DNA from: Proteles cristata cristata | Lineage: Eukaryota; Chordata; Mammalia; Carnivora; Hyaenidae | Direction of reading: 5' to 3' | DNA length: 64,000 bases | Assembly (NCBI GenBank): GCA_017311185.1 | Contig: JAESUZ010004795.1 | Location: 124,001-188,000 of the forward strand | Shown: positions 34,412 to 45,630 of the stretch, in pieces | Position numbering within the stretch: the first letter of the stretch is position 1 | Layout: each line of letters begins with the position of its first letter | Program-made: the position numbers and the translations under genes | The notes under the pieces: generated by a model | Seen by the model: only the letters and a program-made list of their open reading frames with translations | The model's database searches: none | Told to the model about the DNA's origin: nothing

Positions 34412-34657
34412 GTTTTTTTAATGCTTTTTAAAATTTTATTATTTTCTAAAATTTATTTTTTATTGAGAGAGAGGGTGCAGTGAGTCAGGGCAGAGAGACA
34501 GAGCTGGGTAGAGAATACCAGAGGGGCAGACAGAGCAGGGGAGAGAGGGTGAGGGATGGCTCCTGTTCACCTGATACGAGGCTCCTGCTCAGGAATAGGG
34601 AGATCATGACCAGAGTGGAGGTCGGATGCTTAACCTACTGAGCCGTGCAGGTCCCCC
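34412..34657 (-). mobile_element. SINEC element, expanded tract
   Basis: The internal part holds an imperfect duplication of the GAGA/cagagc segment (34490-34550). The head ends gagccgtgcaggtcccc. Confidence 0.8.
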
Positions 34658-34899
34658 TCACTGAAAGCTTATGTTTCATTGATCATTTGGGCTCTGTTTT
34701 ATTTCGGGATTCTGAGATACTCCAAATGGTAATTATGTGCTTCTTTTCCTTTTTGGAAAATACATAGAAGGAAATATGTCTTTGTCATGACCATGGAGGA
34801 ACATAAAAGCCTACAGGATGAAAGTCTGACTCATTTAAAAACCTTCACTCCCAGAGGTCATTACATGTACTGCACGAAGGTGAGAGCCTTCCTTGCCCA

Positions 34900-35290
34900 G
34901 TGGAAACTGATGTGATGATGTGGGCCAGGAGGAAATAAATGCTCAAGAAAATATTCCTGAGGACTTTTTGGTGAAAGAGGCTTTTTTGTTAAAGCACAGG
35001 GGCAGGATCTGTGGAAAGAATGAGCTGCAGTGTGGCTGTGAGGAGCCATTGGTTACACCCTTTCAGTTGGGGGGAGGGTAGAAATAACAGTGACTAAAGG
35101 GATTTTCCTATGTTAAAGGAGATTCCCAGGATCCTGGAAGTCTGACTGTGGTCAAGCTAAGCTTGCTTTTTGCCTCTAGAGAAGCATTACCATTAAAGCA
35201 GCTGTGAATTCCGTGAGGAAGATCTCCATCTGCCAGTCTCAAAGTGTTTCTCCGCGGGTTGTAAGTTATACTGCCTTCAATCACATACAC
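34900..35290 (+). repeat. Unidentified dispersed repeat, copy 1
   Basis: This aligns in the same orientation with 38030-38400 over most of its length: ggttttcctatgttaaagg.. against ttttcatatgctaaagactc, attcccaggatcctgga against ctcccaggatgctgga, and gcctctagagaagcattacc against ccctctagcaaagcattagc. It is a dispersed repeat or LTR family I cannot name. Strand is arbitrary. Confidence 0.65.
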
Positions 35291-35733
35291 TCCATGTCCT
35301 GTAACATGTCATATCTTAGAGTATCTTTTTAACACCCGAACGAGCAGGAACATTCCAGGTTATTCTGTGCCTCATATCCATCTTGTGTTTTTGTGTTTTC
35401 ACCAGGGGGTGTGTGCTACTCTACCCAGAGCAGAGAAACCTTGAGATCAGACCTAAATGGGAATTGGTTTCCTCAAGTGCTATCCCAGGACCAGACCTCC
35501 TCACCAACAGGACACTTGGTTTCAACACTGTCTCCTCTGGATCTGTCACAAAGGGACTATTTTCAATACTGGCAGGAATTTAATTCAGAGGGACAACTGT
35601 TGTTGCCCCACTGTAAGCCAGCTTGGAGAGAAGGGGAGAGGAGTCTCCTGGAATATGGGGGAGGAGTGATGTTAAGACTTCACCTAGAATATTATTTCTG
35701 AAGAAGTTAAATATTAGGTGAAAACATAAAGCA

Positions 35734-36140
35734 GGGGGCACCTGAGTGGTGAGGGAGGCATCTGACTTTGGCTCAGATCATGATGTCACAGTCCGTGGGT
35801 TCGAGCTCTTCATCGGGCTCTATGCTGACACCTCAGAGCCTGGAGCCTGCTTCACATTCTGCATCTCCTCTATGTTCCTTCCCCACTTGCACTATCTTTC
35901 ATGGCTTTATTTTGAGGGACAGAGACAGAAAGTGAGTGGGAGAGGGGCAGATACAGAGGGAGACACAGGATCTGAAGCAGACTCCAGGCTCTGAACTGTC
36001 AGCACAGAGCCCGACACTGGGCTTGAACCTATGGACTGTGGGATCATGACCTGAGCCAAAGTAAGATCCTCAACTGACTGAGCCACCCAGGCGTCCCACA
36101 CTCTTTTTCAAAAGTAAACAAACAAAAAAATTTTCTTTAA
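35734..36140 (+). mobile_element. SINEC element split by a second SINE
   Basis: The head and body are at 35734-35898; the tail resumes at about 36098 (cacactctttttcaaaagtaaac). The minus-strand SINE at 35899-36097 sits in its pyrimidine tract. Confidence 0.8.
35899..36097 (-). mobile_element. SINEC element inside a SINEC
   Basis: The left end is tggctttattttgagggaca and the head ends gagccacccaggcgtccc at 36096. Confidence 0.88.
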
Positions 36141-36187
36141 CATAAAGCAGAACCATTAGACCTAAAAAAGCAAAAATCATTGGCATT

Positions 36188-36376
36188 TAAAAAGTTTTTT
36201 TCATTGAGAGAGAGAGAATGTGAATGCAAACGGGGAACAGGGAGAGAAGAAATCTTAAGTAGGCTCCAAGCTCAGAAGGAACCCTGATGCAGGGCTGGAT
36301 CACAGGTCCCTGGGATCATGACCTGGGCTGAAATCAAGAGTCTGATGCTCCACGGACTGAACCACCCAGATGCCCT
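36188..36376 (-). mobile_element. SINEC element, diverged
   Basis: Left end taaaaagtttttttcattga; head ends gaaccacccagatgccct. It lies about 70 bp downstream (gene orientation) of the first coding exon. Confidence 0.85.
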
Positions 36377-36442
36377 GCGATGTCTCCATGCAAAGCATAT
36401 CCCGAGAACAACACGTCCTCCCACCTGGGACGCAAGGCTTAC

Positions 36443-36457
36443 CTGAGAACTGGCCAT
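36443..36457 (-). CDS. First coding exon of the KZFP gene (15 coding nt)
   Basis: On the minus strand an ATG at 36457-36455 opens a five-codon reading MASSQ that ends exactly at a donor gtaagc (36437-36442). KRAB zinc-finger genes commonly start with a very short coding exon of this form followed directly by the 127-nt A-box exon. Phase is 0, matching the GGA start of the A box at 31087 and giving ...[11 protein letters not shown]. The same arrangement (MSASQ, donor gtaaat) recurs at 57098-57112 in the duplicated unit, which supports it as a real exon. The 5' UTR part and promoter are not delimited. Confidence 0.8.
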
Positions 36458-36888
36458 TTCTTCTCTCACCTTCTCCTCTAGATTTATTTCTCAGAAGATC
36501 TGAGAATGTGGTGCTATCACAGCTGAATAAGGAGAAGATGTCTTTAAAGCCACCAACACAGCCTCTTCACTGGTAAAGTGCTTCCCTGAAGGCAGGGCTT
36601 TGAAATGCAGACAAGGCCCAACTTCGTAGTCCTTTGTGTCAGGAGCTATTCAGAAACTGTGAGCCCCTACTTGGAGACTAAGCCCTAACTTTCTCTTCTC
36701 TGTATTCAAGGGGCCTCCCTCTCAGACACCCACAAATTCTACTTGAGCATAGAAAAGGTATGCTACAGGGACCTGACCCTCCCCAACTCCTGTACAGGAG
36801 ACACTATTACCTCTCCTTGAGCCAAAGCCTGCACTCAACTCTCAACATAATGGGAAGCCTTCCTGTTTAACTCTGGCCTCACTTAGAA
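36458..36888. other. 5' UTR / upstream region of the KZFP unit
   Basis: Stretches of this region align with 57113-57400 in the older copy (ggctttgaaatgcagacaag against gatcttgaaatgcagaaaag). It probably contains non-coding first-exon and intron sequence. No TATA box or CpG-island promoter is evident. Confidence 0.5.
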
Positions 36889-37460
36889 TGTTGATAGAAG
36901 AAAGATAGGATTCAGTAGGCAAAAAAGGAAAGATAAGGACCTAAGGTCCCTGGGTGGACAATAATAGATTTTGGAACAACACTGGGAGTGTCTGACTACA
37001 GCAAAACCCCTCAGGTGAAAGCTTTCTCTTAAAAATGTTACACCACCTACACCCCAGGATCCCCCCAGGAATTGACTGAAGACCTAAAAATTAGTAGTAT
37101 ACCGTAAATCATAAGACCCACAAGGAACAATATGGCCCTAGGGCACCCACCCACCCACCCACACACACACAAATGAGCCAATCAGGAATGGACAACCCAT
37201 TACCTAGAGTTATTAAGCCAGTAAGTGTAGGACCTGAGGGGAAGACCAGAAAGGGTGGGGAGACGGGAAGCTCTTAAAACAAAGATCCTTGCCTATTGTC
37301 ACTGGTATCCGCTTCCAGTGCCCTCTCTATGTAAAGAGACCTTTCCTAATACTATTCCTTTCTTAGACTCTAATAAACTTTTGCCTGTTGCGCATTGTCT
37401 GTCCACCTCTTCATTCTTTGGGAGATAATGAATCCCCAATTCCTGGGTATGGATGTAACA
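36889..37460 (+). mobile_element. Probable solo LTR of an endogenous retrovirus
   Basis: It starts TGTTGATAG and ends GATGTAACA, so the ends form a TGTT...AACA inverted repeat. An AATAAA signal is at 37372-37377 followed by TTTTGCCTGTTGCGCATTGT. There is a (CACC)n/(CA)n run at 37146-37170. No matching internal sequence is nearby. I do not see a clean 4-6 bp target duplication, so the left boundary is uncertain. Confidence 0.6.
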
Positions 37461-37487
37461 AAGATCCATTAACAGAATCACCTGGAG

Positions 37488-37721
37488 GGGCGCCTGGGTG
37501 GCTTAGTCGGTTAAGCATCCGACTTTCGCTTGGGTCATGATCTCGCGGCTCATGGGTTCGAGCCCCGCGTCGGGCTCTGTGCTGACTGCCAGCTCAGAGC
37601 CTGGAGCCTGTTCCAGTCTGTGACTCCCTCTCTTTCTGACCCTCCCTGCTCACGCTGTCTCTCTCTCTCTCTCTCTCCTAAAAATAAATAAAAAACATTA
37701 AAAAATTAAAAAAAAAAAAAC
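37488..37721 (+). mobile_element. Young SINEC element, with TSD
   Basis: It has a 12-bp duplication with one difference (aatcacctggag 37476-37487; aatcagctggag 37722-37733). It has a long TC tract and an A12 end, and landed next to the LTR. Confidence 0.93.
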
Positions 37722-38029
37722 AATCAGCTGGAGCACTTCACTAAATGAACACTGTTGTTTCCACCCACCCGGCTGTGGGATCTGAGGGGGAGGCAGCGGC
37801 AATGCTCGTTCCTGAAACTCCACAGATTGTTCTGTTGGGAACCATTTGGGGAAGTGACCAGGCCAAAAACAATACTCATGACCATGCTTGTTGTCCAGAC
37901 TTAAATCCATGCCTTCTCCGCTGATCAGAGTGTCTGTCCATGTACACATTCTCCTTTCCGCTTCACAGAAGGAGACACCTTTACAAATGGACCTTCCCCT
38001 GATACATGCACATGATGACGTTTTGGGGT

Positions 38030-38400
38030 GAGAGTGGAGTGATCCAGAGCCAACGTCCAAGAAAGAATTCTTGAAGACGTCTTTGGTGCACAAAGATGAT
38101 CGTATTAAAGTATGGGGACAGACCCCATGGGGAGGAAGAGCTGCCCCAGGACCATGAAGGGATACTGATTATACACTTGGCAATGGGTGGGAGGTAAAGT
38201 CAAGGAGATATTTCCAAGGAGATTTTCATATGCTAAAGACTCCCAGGATGCTGGAGGCCAACCTGTTGTCAAGCGAAAGTTGTTTTACCCTCTAGCAAAG
38301 CATTAGCATTAAGATAGTAAGGAGTTCCTGGAGAAACTTTTACTCTACCTGCCTCAAGTATTTGTCAATGGGCTGTCAGCTATAAGGAAATTTAATTGCC
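38030..38400 (+). repeat. Unidentified dispersed repeat, copy 2
   Basis: This is the partner of 34900-35290. It extends further left (gaattcttgaagacgtctttg, cacaaagatgatcgtattaaag), suggesting the full element is at least 370 bp. Family unknown to me. Confidence 0.65.
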
Positions 38401-38755
38401 TTCTGCTTCCTTTCCACATCAGGTGCCAAATAAATTCCCAAATAGAACATGCTTTTTAAATTCCCATTCGCCATATACGAGTATTCTAATTGCTCAGTAT
38501 TTTCATGCAAATTTGGTGTTACACTGTTTTCTTTTTTAGCCATTCTAGAAAATACTGAATGGTTTCTCACAGGAAACTATGAGGCGGTCTTCATACTGTT
38601 GCCTTGGTGACTAAAATGGAAATCGCTTAAAAGCGTAAAGTTGAACAAAAATCAAAACAGCGGCATTAAACCATCATCAAGGCTTGATATTTAACCAAGT
38701 AACCTTTTCTTTCTCTTTGGGAAACCTACCTCATCTCTGCTTAGCCTTAAAAACA

Positions 38756-38944
38756 TTTTTCTTATGTTTATTTTTTAAAGGGGGGGCACATGAGTGGGGG
38801 AATGGGAGAGAGAGAGCAGGACAGAGACTCTGAAGCAGGCTCTACACAGCAGAGAGCCCAATGTACGGCTTGAACTCACAAGCTGGGAGATCATGACCTG
38901 AGGCAAAGTGGGATACCTAAATGACTGAGCCACCCAGGCGCCCC
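38756..38944 (-). mobile_element. SINEC element, diverged
   Basis: Left end cttatgtttattttttaaag followed by a G7 run; head ends gagccacccaggcgcccc at 38944. Confidence 0.87.
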
Positions 38945-38958
38945 TCTGAGTCTTTTTT

Positions 38959-39147
38959 TTTTTCTAGGATGAGAGAGACAGCTTGAACAGGGGAGGGTCA
39001 GAGAGGAGACACAGACTCTGAAACAGGCTCCAGGCTCTGAGCTGGCAGTCAGCACAGAGCCCGACGCGGGGCTCGAACCCACAAACCGCGAGATCATGAC
39101 CTAAGCGAAAGCCAGAAGCTTAACCGACTAAGCCACCCAGGCGCCCC
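38959..39147 (-). mobile_element. Young SINEC element, with TSD
   Basis: The flanks ctctgagtcttttt (38945-38958) and ctctgtgtcttttt (39149-39162) form a 14-bp duplication with one difference. It lies directly beside an older SINE in the same orientation. Confidence 0.9.
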
Positions 39148-39830
39148 CCTCTGTGTCTTTTTTTAAAAGGAGAAACCCAGGATCAAGCTGAAAACAAGAA
39201 GAACGAGGATGGCAACACAAACACAAAAACTGTCAAAACCGGTTGGATCCTGTATTTTCCTACACCACCCACCCCCTTCCTCTGGGTGGGCCTGCAGTTC
39301 TGAAGGCTCTAACCTGGGGCAGCCTCCTTTACCTGCCAGAGCAAGAAAGCTATTGGTCCTCTTCATCCCAAACTCTGTCTTCACATTAGATTTTGGCTCT
39401 CAAGTACAGAGGTCTGTTTTCAACAAGAGAATGAATGTGTAGGAGAAGAAACCATTTTTCTTCATCTTTCCTCAATTCTTTGGGGGTTCCCATAATGAAA
39501 CTGACATAAGACAGTTCCACAAGAGGAAACATTTTAATTACAGGAACATCAAGGAGATGAGGGTCAGAGTCAGGCAAATGAGGCTTAAGTGCCTTTTTTG
39601 ACTTAAGGAGAAGGGGTAGGGATTTAGAATTTCAAAAAGGAGGAAGTACATTCACAGGAAAAAGGAAAGAGGGAAAGAGTCAATGTTTGCCAAACAAATG
39701 TTTACAGAGCCAGACAGGTAACACTCTATAAAAAAAATTCCTCTCTGTTATTAGCTCTTTTCCCGGTAGAGGTCCCTAACCTAATTTATTGCTTGTATAA
39801 AAGCCTCAAAAAAAAGAAATCTTTCCCTTG
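39148..39830. other. No gene recognised
   Basis: Overlapping short frames on both strands (39163-39442) have no domain. It may include LTR-type repeat near 39450-39600. Confidence 0.4.
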
Positions 39831-40105
39831 GCGGCAATAGAATATCCTAGAGGATATTTCAAGTTAAATGAGCCCCACACAGCAAAATATACCCTGTATG
39901 AAAGCATATATATGTGGAATACAAAAGACGACAACATTGTAAGATTAGCATGTGCGTTGTCTGGGGCGGAGGATGGGGAAATGTTCAGACATGGGATCAA
40001 ATGATAAGAGGTTTACTTCTGCAGGATGTGTAACCACTAAGCATTTATAGCAGTGACTATACTTAATACTAGTGCATTGTACACTTGAAAATCCCTAGGA
40101 GAGAC
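39831..40105 (+). mobile_element. Old L1 3'-end fragment
   Basis: The plus strand matches the L1 3' terminus (gaaagcatatatatgtggaata, gtgactatacttaatactag, gcattgtacacttgaaaatc). Confidence 0.65.
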
Positions 40106-40485
40106 TATCCTAAGTACTCTCACAACACACTCACACACACACACCATCATAACTGTCGAGATGAGGTGCATGCTTACTTGATTGATTTGGGTAATTCCTT
40201 TGTAAGCAGGACCCAAGGGTGCAAGAGCACCTGGCCCCAGTGGCCCCAGACAGACCCAGTTCTGCCACTCATGGTGGACAAAATCCAAGGACAAAAAAAA
40301 GAGGACTTCCACTAACTCAATTTTGATTTCAACCTTTCTCACTGGGTTCCTTCCATATGGTCTCCTGGTTCCGGAAAAAGACCCTGAGGGGAACTGGACC
40401 TACCCCTCAAGCCCAAGGAGTACCCTGAGTCAGAAAGATACCACCCGTGGTTGACTCCAGGATGATGACAGACTTAAACTTCATT

Positions 40486-40519
40486 GCGGGTCTCCAGCAG
40501 AGGGCGCGCGAACAGGGAC
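40486..40519 (+). other. LTR end and tRNA-Lys-type primer-binding-like site
   Basis: The 14-mer gcgggtctccagca (40486-40499) ends in CA like a retroviral LTR terminus. It is followed by gggcgcgcgaacagggac (40502-40519), which agrees at 16 of 18 positions with the tRNA-Lys primer site used by lenti- and some beta-type elements. The identical 14-mer occurs at 42636-42649. The sequence upstream does not look like a full LTR, so this is a fragment. Confidence 0.6.
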
Positions 40520-40546
40520 CTGAAGGTAATCTCTTCAACTATATCT

Positions 40547-40744
40547 AGGGGCGCCTGGGTGGCTCAGTCAGTTGAGCATCCGACTTCGGCTCAGGTCATG
40601 ATCTCACAGTTCTTGGAATTGAGCCCCGTGTCAGCACAGAGCTTGGAGCCTGCTTCAGATTCTGTGTCTCCCTCTATCTCTGACCCTCCCCTGTTCACGC
40701 TCTATCTCTCTCTCAAAAATAAATAAAACATTTAAAATAAATAA
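40547..40744 (+). mobile_element. SINEC element
   Basis: Head ggggcgcctgggtggctcag at 40549; tail caaaaataaataaaacattt. It is inserted just 3' of the primer-site-like sequence. Confidence 0.92.
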
Positions 40745-41400
40745 ACTATCTCCTTTTCATTGCATTACCAAACAGGGGGTAAAGTTGTCTCCTCGACAAA
40801 TTGCTCCGTTTTTCGTCTTCAAGCCCACTGCCCCTCCAAATGATAATAAGGTGGACTCAGGGACTGTCCCCAACTCTACTACAAAGGTTTCAACAGTAAC
40901 AACAAACAACTGGGCCTTCCCCACCCAGGCTAGAAAAACTTCATTTCAACAAATAGACACATTCAAGGAATGGCCCCCCAAACCACCTCCTCCTCTTCCT
41001 CCGTTATCATAGTCAAATAGGTTAGAGAAGAGGCCATTGTTCCACTAGCTGCTGACCCCATAGTCGGGAAGTCTCCCCCATATGGGTTGAACAATGGCTC
41101 CTAACCTCTGAAAACATATCAGCACCAAGGCAACTAATTGAACCACTAGAAGCACGTCATATAGAGTTCTCCGTAGTCCTTGAAACACCCTTATCTTCGT
41201 TATAAAGAAAAAAAATCTGGAAAATGGAAGTTTTCTCAAGATCTGAAGGCCATAAATGTTACTATGGAAACTATGGGCTCTCTTCCACCAGGACTCCTGT
41301 CCCCTGTAGCAATCCCGGATGGATACCAGATCATTGTGAAGTTTGTTGACCAGGCCCTTCAACCTGTTAGACAGGCTCATGACAAACTTTTCCTCAAATA
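40745..41400 (+). pseudogene. Class II-like ERV fragment with reverse-transcriptase start
   Basis: From about 41080 the plus strand reads like the N-terminal part of a beta-type (class II) retroviral reverse transcriptase. A VEQW motif is followed by an RT-type SGKW box and a QDLKAIN block at about 41210-41260, with one stop and one frameshift between them. It is cut off before the catalytic YxDD region. The part from 40785 to 41010 is Thr- and Pro-rich, ends in a proline run and is unassigned. It is non-functional. Confidence 0.6.
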
Positions 41401-41523
41401 GATAACGGGCCCACACATTTAGAGCTCTGTGTTAACCCTGTGCGGTCCCCAATGGCAATAAAGACTCCCTTCATTCAGCTTCAGTGGTCTCCATTGGTCT
41501 CTGTGTCCTTCGACAGAACATTT

Positions 41524-41541
41524 TGGAGGTCCCACCAAGAT
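41524..41541 (+). other. Primer-binding site, tRNA-Gln type
   Basis: The 18-mer tggaggtcccaccaagat starts three bases after an LTR end (…gacagaaca). It matches the 3' end of mammalian tRNA-Gln at 17 of 18 positions as I recall it. Confidence 0.75.
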
Positions 41542-42499
41542 GATGGAGACCTCAGACCTCCAGATTCCGGTCTCATTCGCCTGCAGCCTCCCTGGTTCCT
41601 AAAGATGTCCTGGGACCGAGGGAAACATTCTTGACTTTTTTTTTGCCACCCCCAAAAGTGGTCCCAGTTAATCCTTGGGAGTCACCTTCCTAAACCTCTG
41701 GAGGTAAGTCAATTTACCATCTGAATTCTGAACACACATGTACTTCTGTCTGGGGGATTAAGCGGAAGGCTGGAGGCAGCTCTACTTCCTGCCCTGAGGC
41801 GCACTGAACCATCCGTGTGGCCACATCTGTAACCTGTAAACCTGTTTTGTAGCCACTTCTGTACCTGTTTGGTCCTTTGTCATTGTTTTTAGTCTCATCT
41901 GTAGGAATTCTGTGGGAGGGAATGCAATCACCTCTGGTGTGTACGTGAGTGTGAATGTGCGACTCGGTCTGTCTTGCCTGCCGGGATCGAGTCTGTGGCT
42001 CCAGGGGTGGGCACCCATAAGGTCCTCAAAAGCCTACAGAGTCTGAGTGGGCCCATCTGGATTCCGTGATGAATGGCATACAGTCTATGGCAGCATCGGA
42101 ATAGTTTCCGATTGTAAGACACAAAGCTGAGACCGCTAAGGCTAAGCGACACCTAATCCTTCAGGACAAGGCCAGACTGACATCTGACTGGTCTCCTCAT
42201 TTGAGGGGGCACCCCAACCCTTTGTCTGTCTTTGCAACACTGCCTCTCGGGATTGAGTGCCTCAATTGGAATGGGCCCCCCAAACCCAGCAGATATCAGG
42301 ACCTCAAGAAGGGGAGCTTATTGGTCTGGCTGAGATAAAATCAGACTGAAGGGTATTCTAACTCTCTCTGTTCCTCTGCCTGGTAGATGTGAGGGCTTCT
42401 CTCACTCATTTCCCATGTAACCCTGTTTCTATACACTTTCAAGCGTCTTATCACAAAGAACCATCCATTGTAAAAATTCCATTTTCTGATGCCATGTTA

Positions 42500-42649
42500 T
42501 TGTTTGACCTATAAATAAAGACACCAAAACCGACAGGGTAAAGATACCGGCCTGGTGACCGGAAAGATTCTTGTGGCTCTCTCACTCTCTCTTGCTGACA
42601 CCGTCCATCCTTCAGGGACCCCTGGACTGGCTGGAGCGGGTCTCCAGCA
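42500..42649 (+). other. LTR-like R/U5 block inside the ERV leader
   Basis: AATAAA at 42514-42519 is followed by a CT-rich run (ctctctcactctctcttgct) and a terminus gcgggtctccagca at 42636-42649, identical to the end at 40499. I read it as the 3' part of a class II LTR left inside the class I remnant. Confidence 0.5.
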
Positions 42650-42689
42650 ACCTAAAGCCTGGGGCACAACCTGACAAAGAATGCTAGTA

Positions 42690-43300
42690 TGTTAAGAAGC
42701 ATACCTAAGGATCCAGACACACTTGGACAGGCGACTCAAATCGTTCATCTAAATGATGCGAGTCCCCATGAGATACTCCTCTGCTATCCATGAAAAAGCT
42801 TGGCACAATTGATTACCAACCTATACAGGACCTAAGAGCCATTAGTGAAGCAGTTGTCACACTGCATTTAGCATTGCCTAATGCATACACTCTACTAGAA
42901 CTCATACCCTCTGAGGCAGGATGCTTCACATGTCTAGATTTGAAGGATCACCTTCTGTCTACAACTAGCACCTAAGAGCCGAACCCTATTTGCTTTTGAA
43001 TGGAAATCCCTACCACAGGGGAGAAGTGATGGTTTCCTTCAACTAGAGTGCTACCAGGATTCAAAAATTCACCAAATGTATTCAGTGATGCGCTGACATC
43101 TGATTTAGCCAGGTTTCTGGGTTGGAACCTAGGATGCATCCTCCCCTAATATATGGTGATCTTCTGCTAGCCAGTCCCAGGAGGATCCAGAGCCACATTC
43201 AGGCTACTAACAGAGGCAGGATATCGGGTGTCAAAGAAAAAGGCACAGATTTGCCAACAGGAAGGTAAATATTAGGGCTTCAAAATTACCCAAGGCAAAT
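42690..43300 (+). pseudogene. ERV pol remnant: reverse transcriptase
   Basis: From 42790 there is a class I-type RT block containing a DYQP..QDLRAI motif, then a TCLDLKD motif around 42930-42955 that holds the first catalytic Asp, and an LFAFEW box just after 42980 in another frame. At least two frameshifts and several stops separate them, and the YxDD box is degraded. Non-functional. Confidence 0.8.
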
Positions 43301-44480
43301 GGATGCTGGAAGCCTAAGGGAAACAGCTAGTCGGTGCCATTCTGGTTCCCACTACCTGCAGCAAATGTGAGAGTTGCTGGGGGCAGCAGGATTCCGTCAA
43401 ATATGGATCCAGCGTTTCGTAGATGGCCTGACCTCTATACAAGGCACTAAACGGAGAAGAGAGAGCACTCCTTTTATGGGGCCCCAATCAAGAAAATGTG
43501 TTCAATACTAGAAAAACAAAACTCATGGAGGCACCAGCCTTGGGACCCCCAGGTGTATCAAGAGATTTCAACCTGCTTGTATATGAGAAGAATGCGGAGG
43601 CCCTGGGAGTCCTCACCCAGCAATTGGGGCCTTGATTAACACCAGTGGCGTATCTTTCAAAACAGAGTGACTTGGTTGTGGCGGGATGGCCACCCTGTCT
43701 CAGGGCACAAGCAGTCATCACACTTTTAATCAATGAAGCAGACAAGTTCCCACTGACGCAAAATATAAATGTTAAGGCTCCCCATTCTGTTATTACTTTG
43801 ATGGATGCTGGAGGGCAACACTGGCTAATGCACGCGAGGATGACACAATATCAGGGGCTGCTATGTGAGAACCCACAGGTAAGAACAGAAGCTGTAAAAA
43901 CTCTAAACACTTCCACTTTCTTCCCCGCAGGGGGGGGGGGCAGAGCCCGACTGTCTAGAGGTACTTGATGAAGTCTATCCTAGCCAACCCATCAGGCCCT
44001 TACAAATCCTGACCTCCTCCAGTGCACCGACGGCAGCAGCTTCATGAATGAAGGCAAAAGATACACCAATTATGCAGTAATCTCTCATTTTGAGGACAGA
44101 ACCACTGGCCTTTCTACAAGGATAGTCACCCCCAAGAGTAAAACTGTGGGCCCTAATAAGAGCACTAGACTCAGTAAAGACAAACGGGCCAACATATAAC
44201 TGACTCACGCTATGCCATAGCGACTCTACAGGTCTATGGGGCTCTATACAAGGAGAGAGGACTTTTGACCAAAGGAGGAGAAATAAGCATCGGGAAGAAA
44301 TCCTAAAACTATTAAGGGCAGTCTGGGAACCGAGTTCGGTAGCAGTCATCCACTGCAAGGGACACCAAAGGGGAAAAGACCCAGTATTGAAAGAGAATCA
44401 ACAGGCTGACACCACAGCTAAACAAGCAGTGGGAAAACACACAACACCTTCAAAAATCGTGTTGCCCCAGAATCTCCAAC
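43301..44480 (+). pseudogene. ERV pol remnant: connection and RNase H
   Basis: A TDGSS motif at about 44017-44031 marks the RNase H active-site region. The connection segment (43400-43970) is spread over different frames, with a G10 run at 43931-43940. Two long-looking frames (43488-43745 minus, 43975-44358 minus) are shadows. Confidence 0.7.
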
Positions 44481-44559
44481 TTCCCCAAAGTATACAATTC
44501 AAGAAACAAAAAGGGCACAACAGGAAAAAGGAGGCCAGACAAAAGTAGGACGGTGGGTA

Positions 44560-45540
44560 CTTCTGGACCAAAGAGTCTATATACCAGAGCAGCTAGCCCA
44601 CCAGGTGGTTTCCTAATAGTGTGAACTCACCCACCTAGGAAAAAAATGTCCTTGAAGCCTTATTGAGCAGTTACTATGTAATTGCTTAACTACCATCCCT
44701 CGGTGCCTTGGTCTTTCAATGCTCACTCCTCTGAGCTAAAAATAATGGTAAACAAGGCCCCAGTGGGCCTATGGGAATGCAACGCTGTGGTCAGGCACCC
44801 TTTGAAGATTTTGAGGTAGACTTTACCGAAATAAAGCCCCGTAGAGGATATAAATACCTTTTGGTATTCATCTGCATGTTTTCAGGCTGGGTGGAAGCCT
44901 ATCCTACATGCACCAAAAAGGCAAGAGAAGTAACCAAGGCCTTGCTAAGGGATGTCATTTCCAGACTTGGAGTCCTAGTAACCACAGTCTCAGACAATGG
45001 CCTGGATTGGACCACTGAGGTGGTGTAACAAGTAGCCAAAACCCTACATATCAAATGGAACTTACACACAGCCTACCAGACCCAGAGTTCAGGGAGAGTG
45101 GAACGTATGATCTGGACCCTTAAATCAGCCATGGCAAAACTATGTCAGGAAACTAAATTGCCCTAGCTCTTCTCTGAATATGCTGTATACTCTGGGGAAA
45201 AAGAATACTCCCAATTTGACATCCTATGTGGAAGACCCCCCTCCACTAGTCAAATCCAAAGGGGACCTGACAGAGCTAGGGAATTTAGAACTACAAACCC
45301 ACTACAAGGATTAGGAAAAACTGTATTGGAGGTGCATAGGTGGGTGAAAGACAGGATACTTTTTTCCCTAGGAATAACTTGTACACCCTCACAAACTTGG
45401 GGATGAGGTTTGGATAAAAGATTGGAAAAGGGAACCACTATAACCTACCTGCAAGGGACCCCGTTTTGTTGTGCTAACCACTCCACAGCCCTCAAGGTTG
45501 CAGGACTAACCACCTGGATCCATCATTCTCAAGAAGGGCA
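44560..45540 (+). pseudogene. ERV pol remnant: integrase
   Basis: The longest open block (44771-45028, 85 codons) is the integrase core. It contains EVDFTE (first catalytic Asp), SGWVEA and SDNG (second Asp), ending at a stop. The GRVER segment with the Glu position follows in another frame near 45100, and a C-terminal GPY-like region follows at 45430-45520. The N-terminal HHCC finger before 44770 is broken by stops. It cannot be a working enzyme. Confidence 0.85.
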
Positions 45541-45630
45541 GCCCACCTGACACCTGATAGCCACTTGGAATGGAAAGTAACTGCTAACTAGAATAATCCC
45601 CTACCGATCACCCTTAAGAAGATAGATAAT

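Noticed and set aside
43488..44358. Minus-strand frames of 85 and 127 codons
   Set aside because: They are antisense shadows of the ERV pol remnant, whose motifs read on the plus strand.
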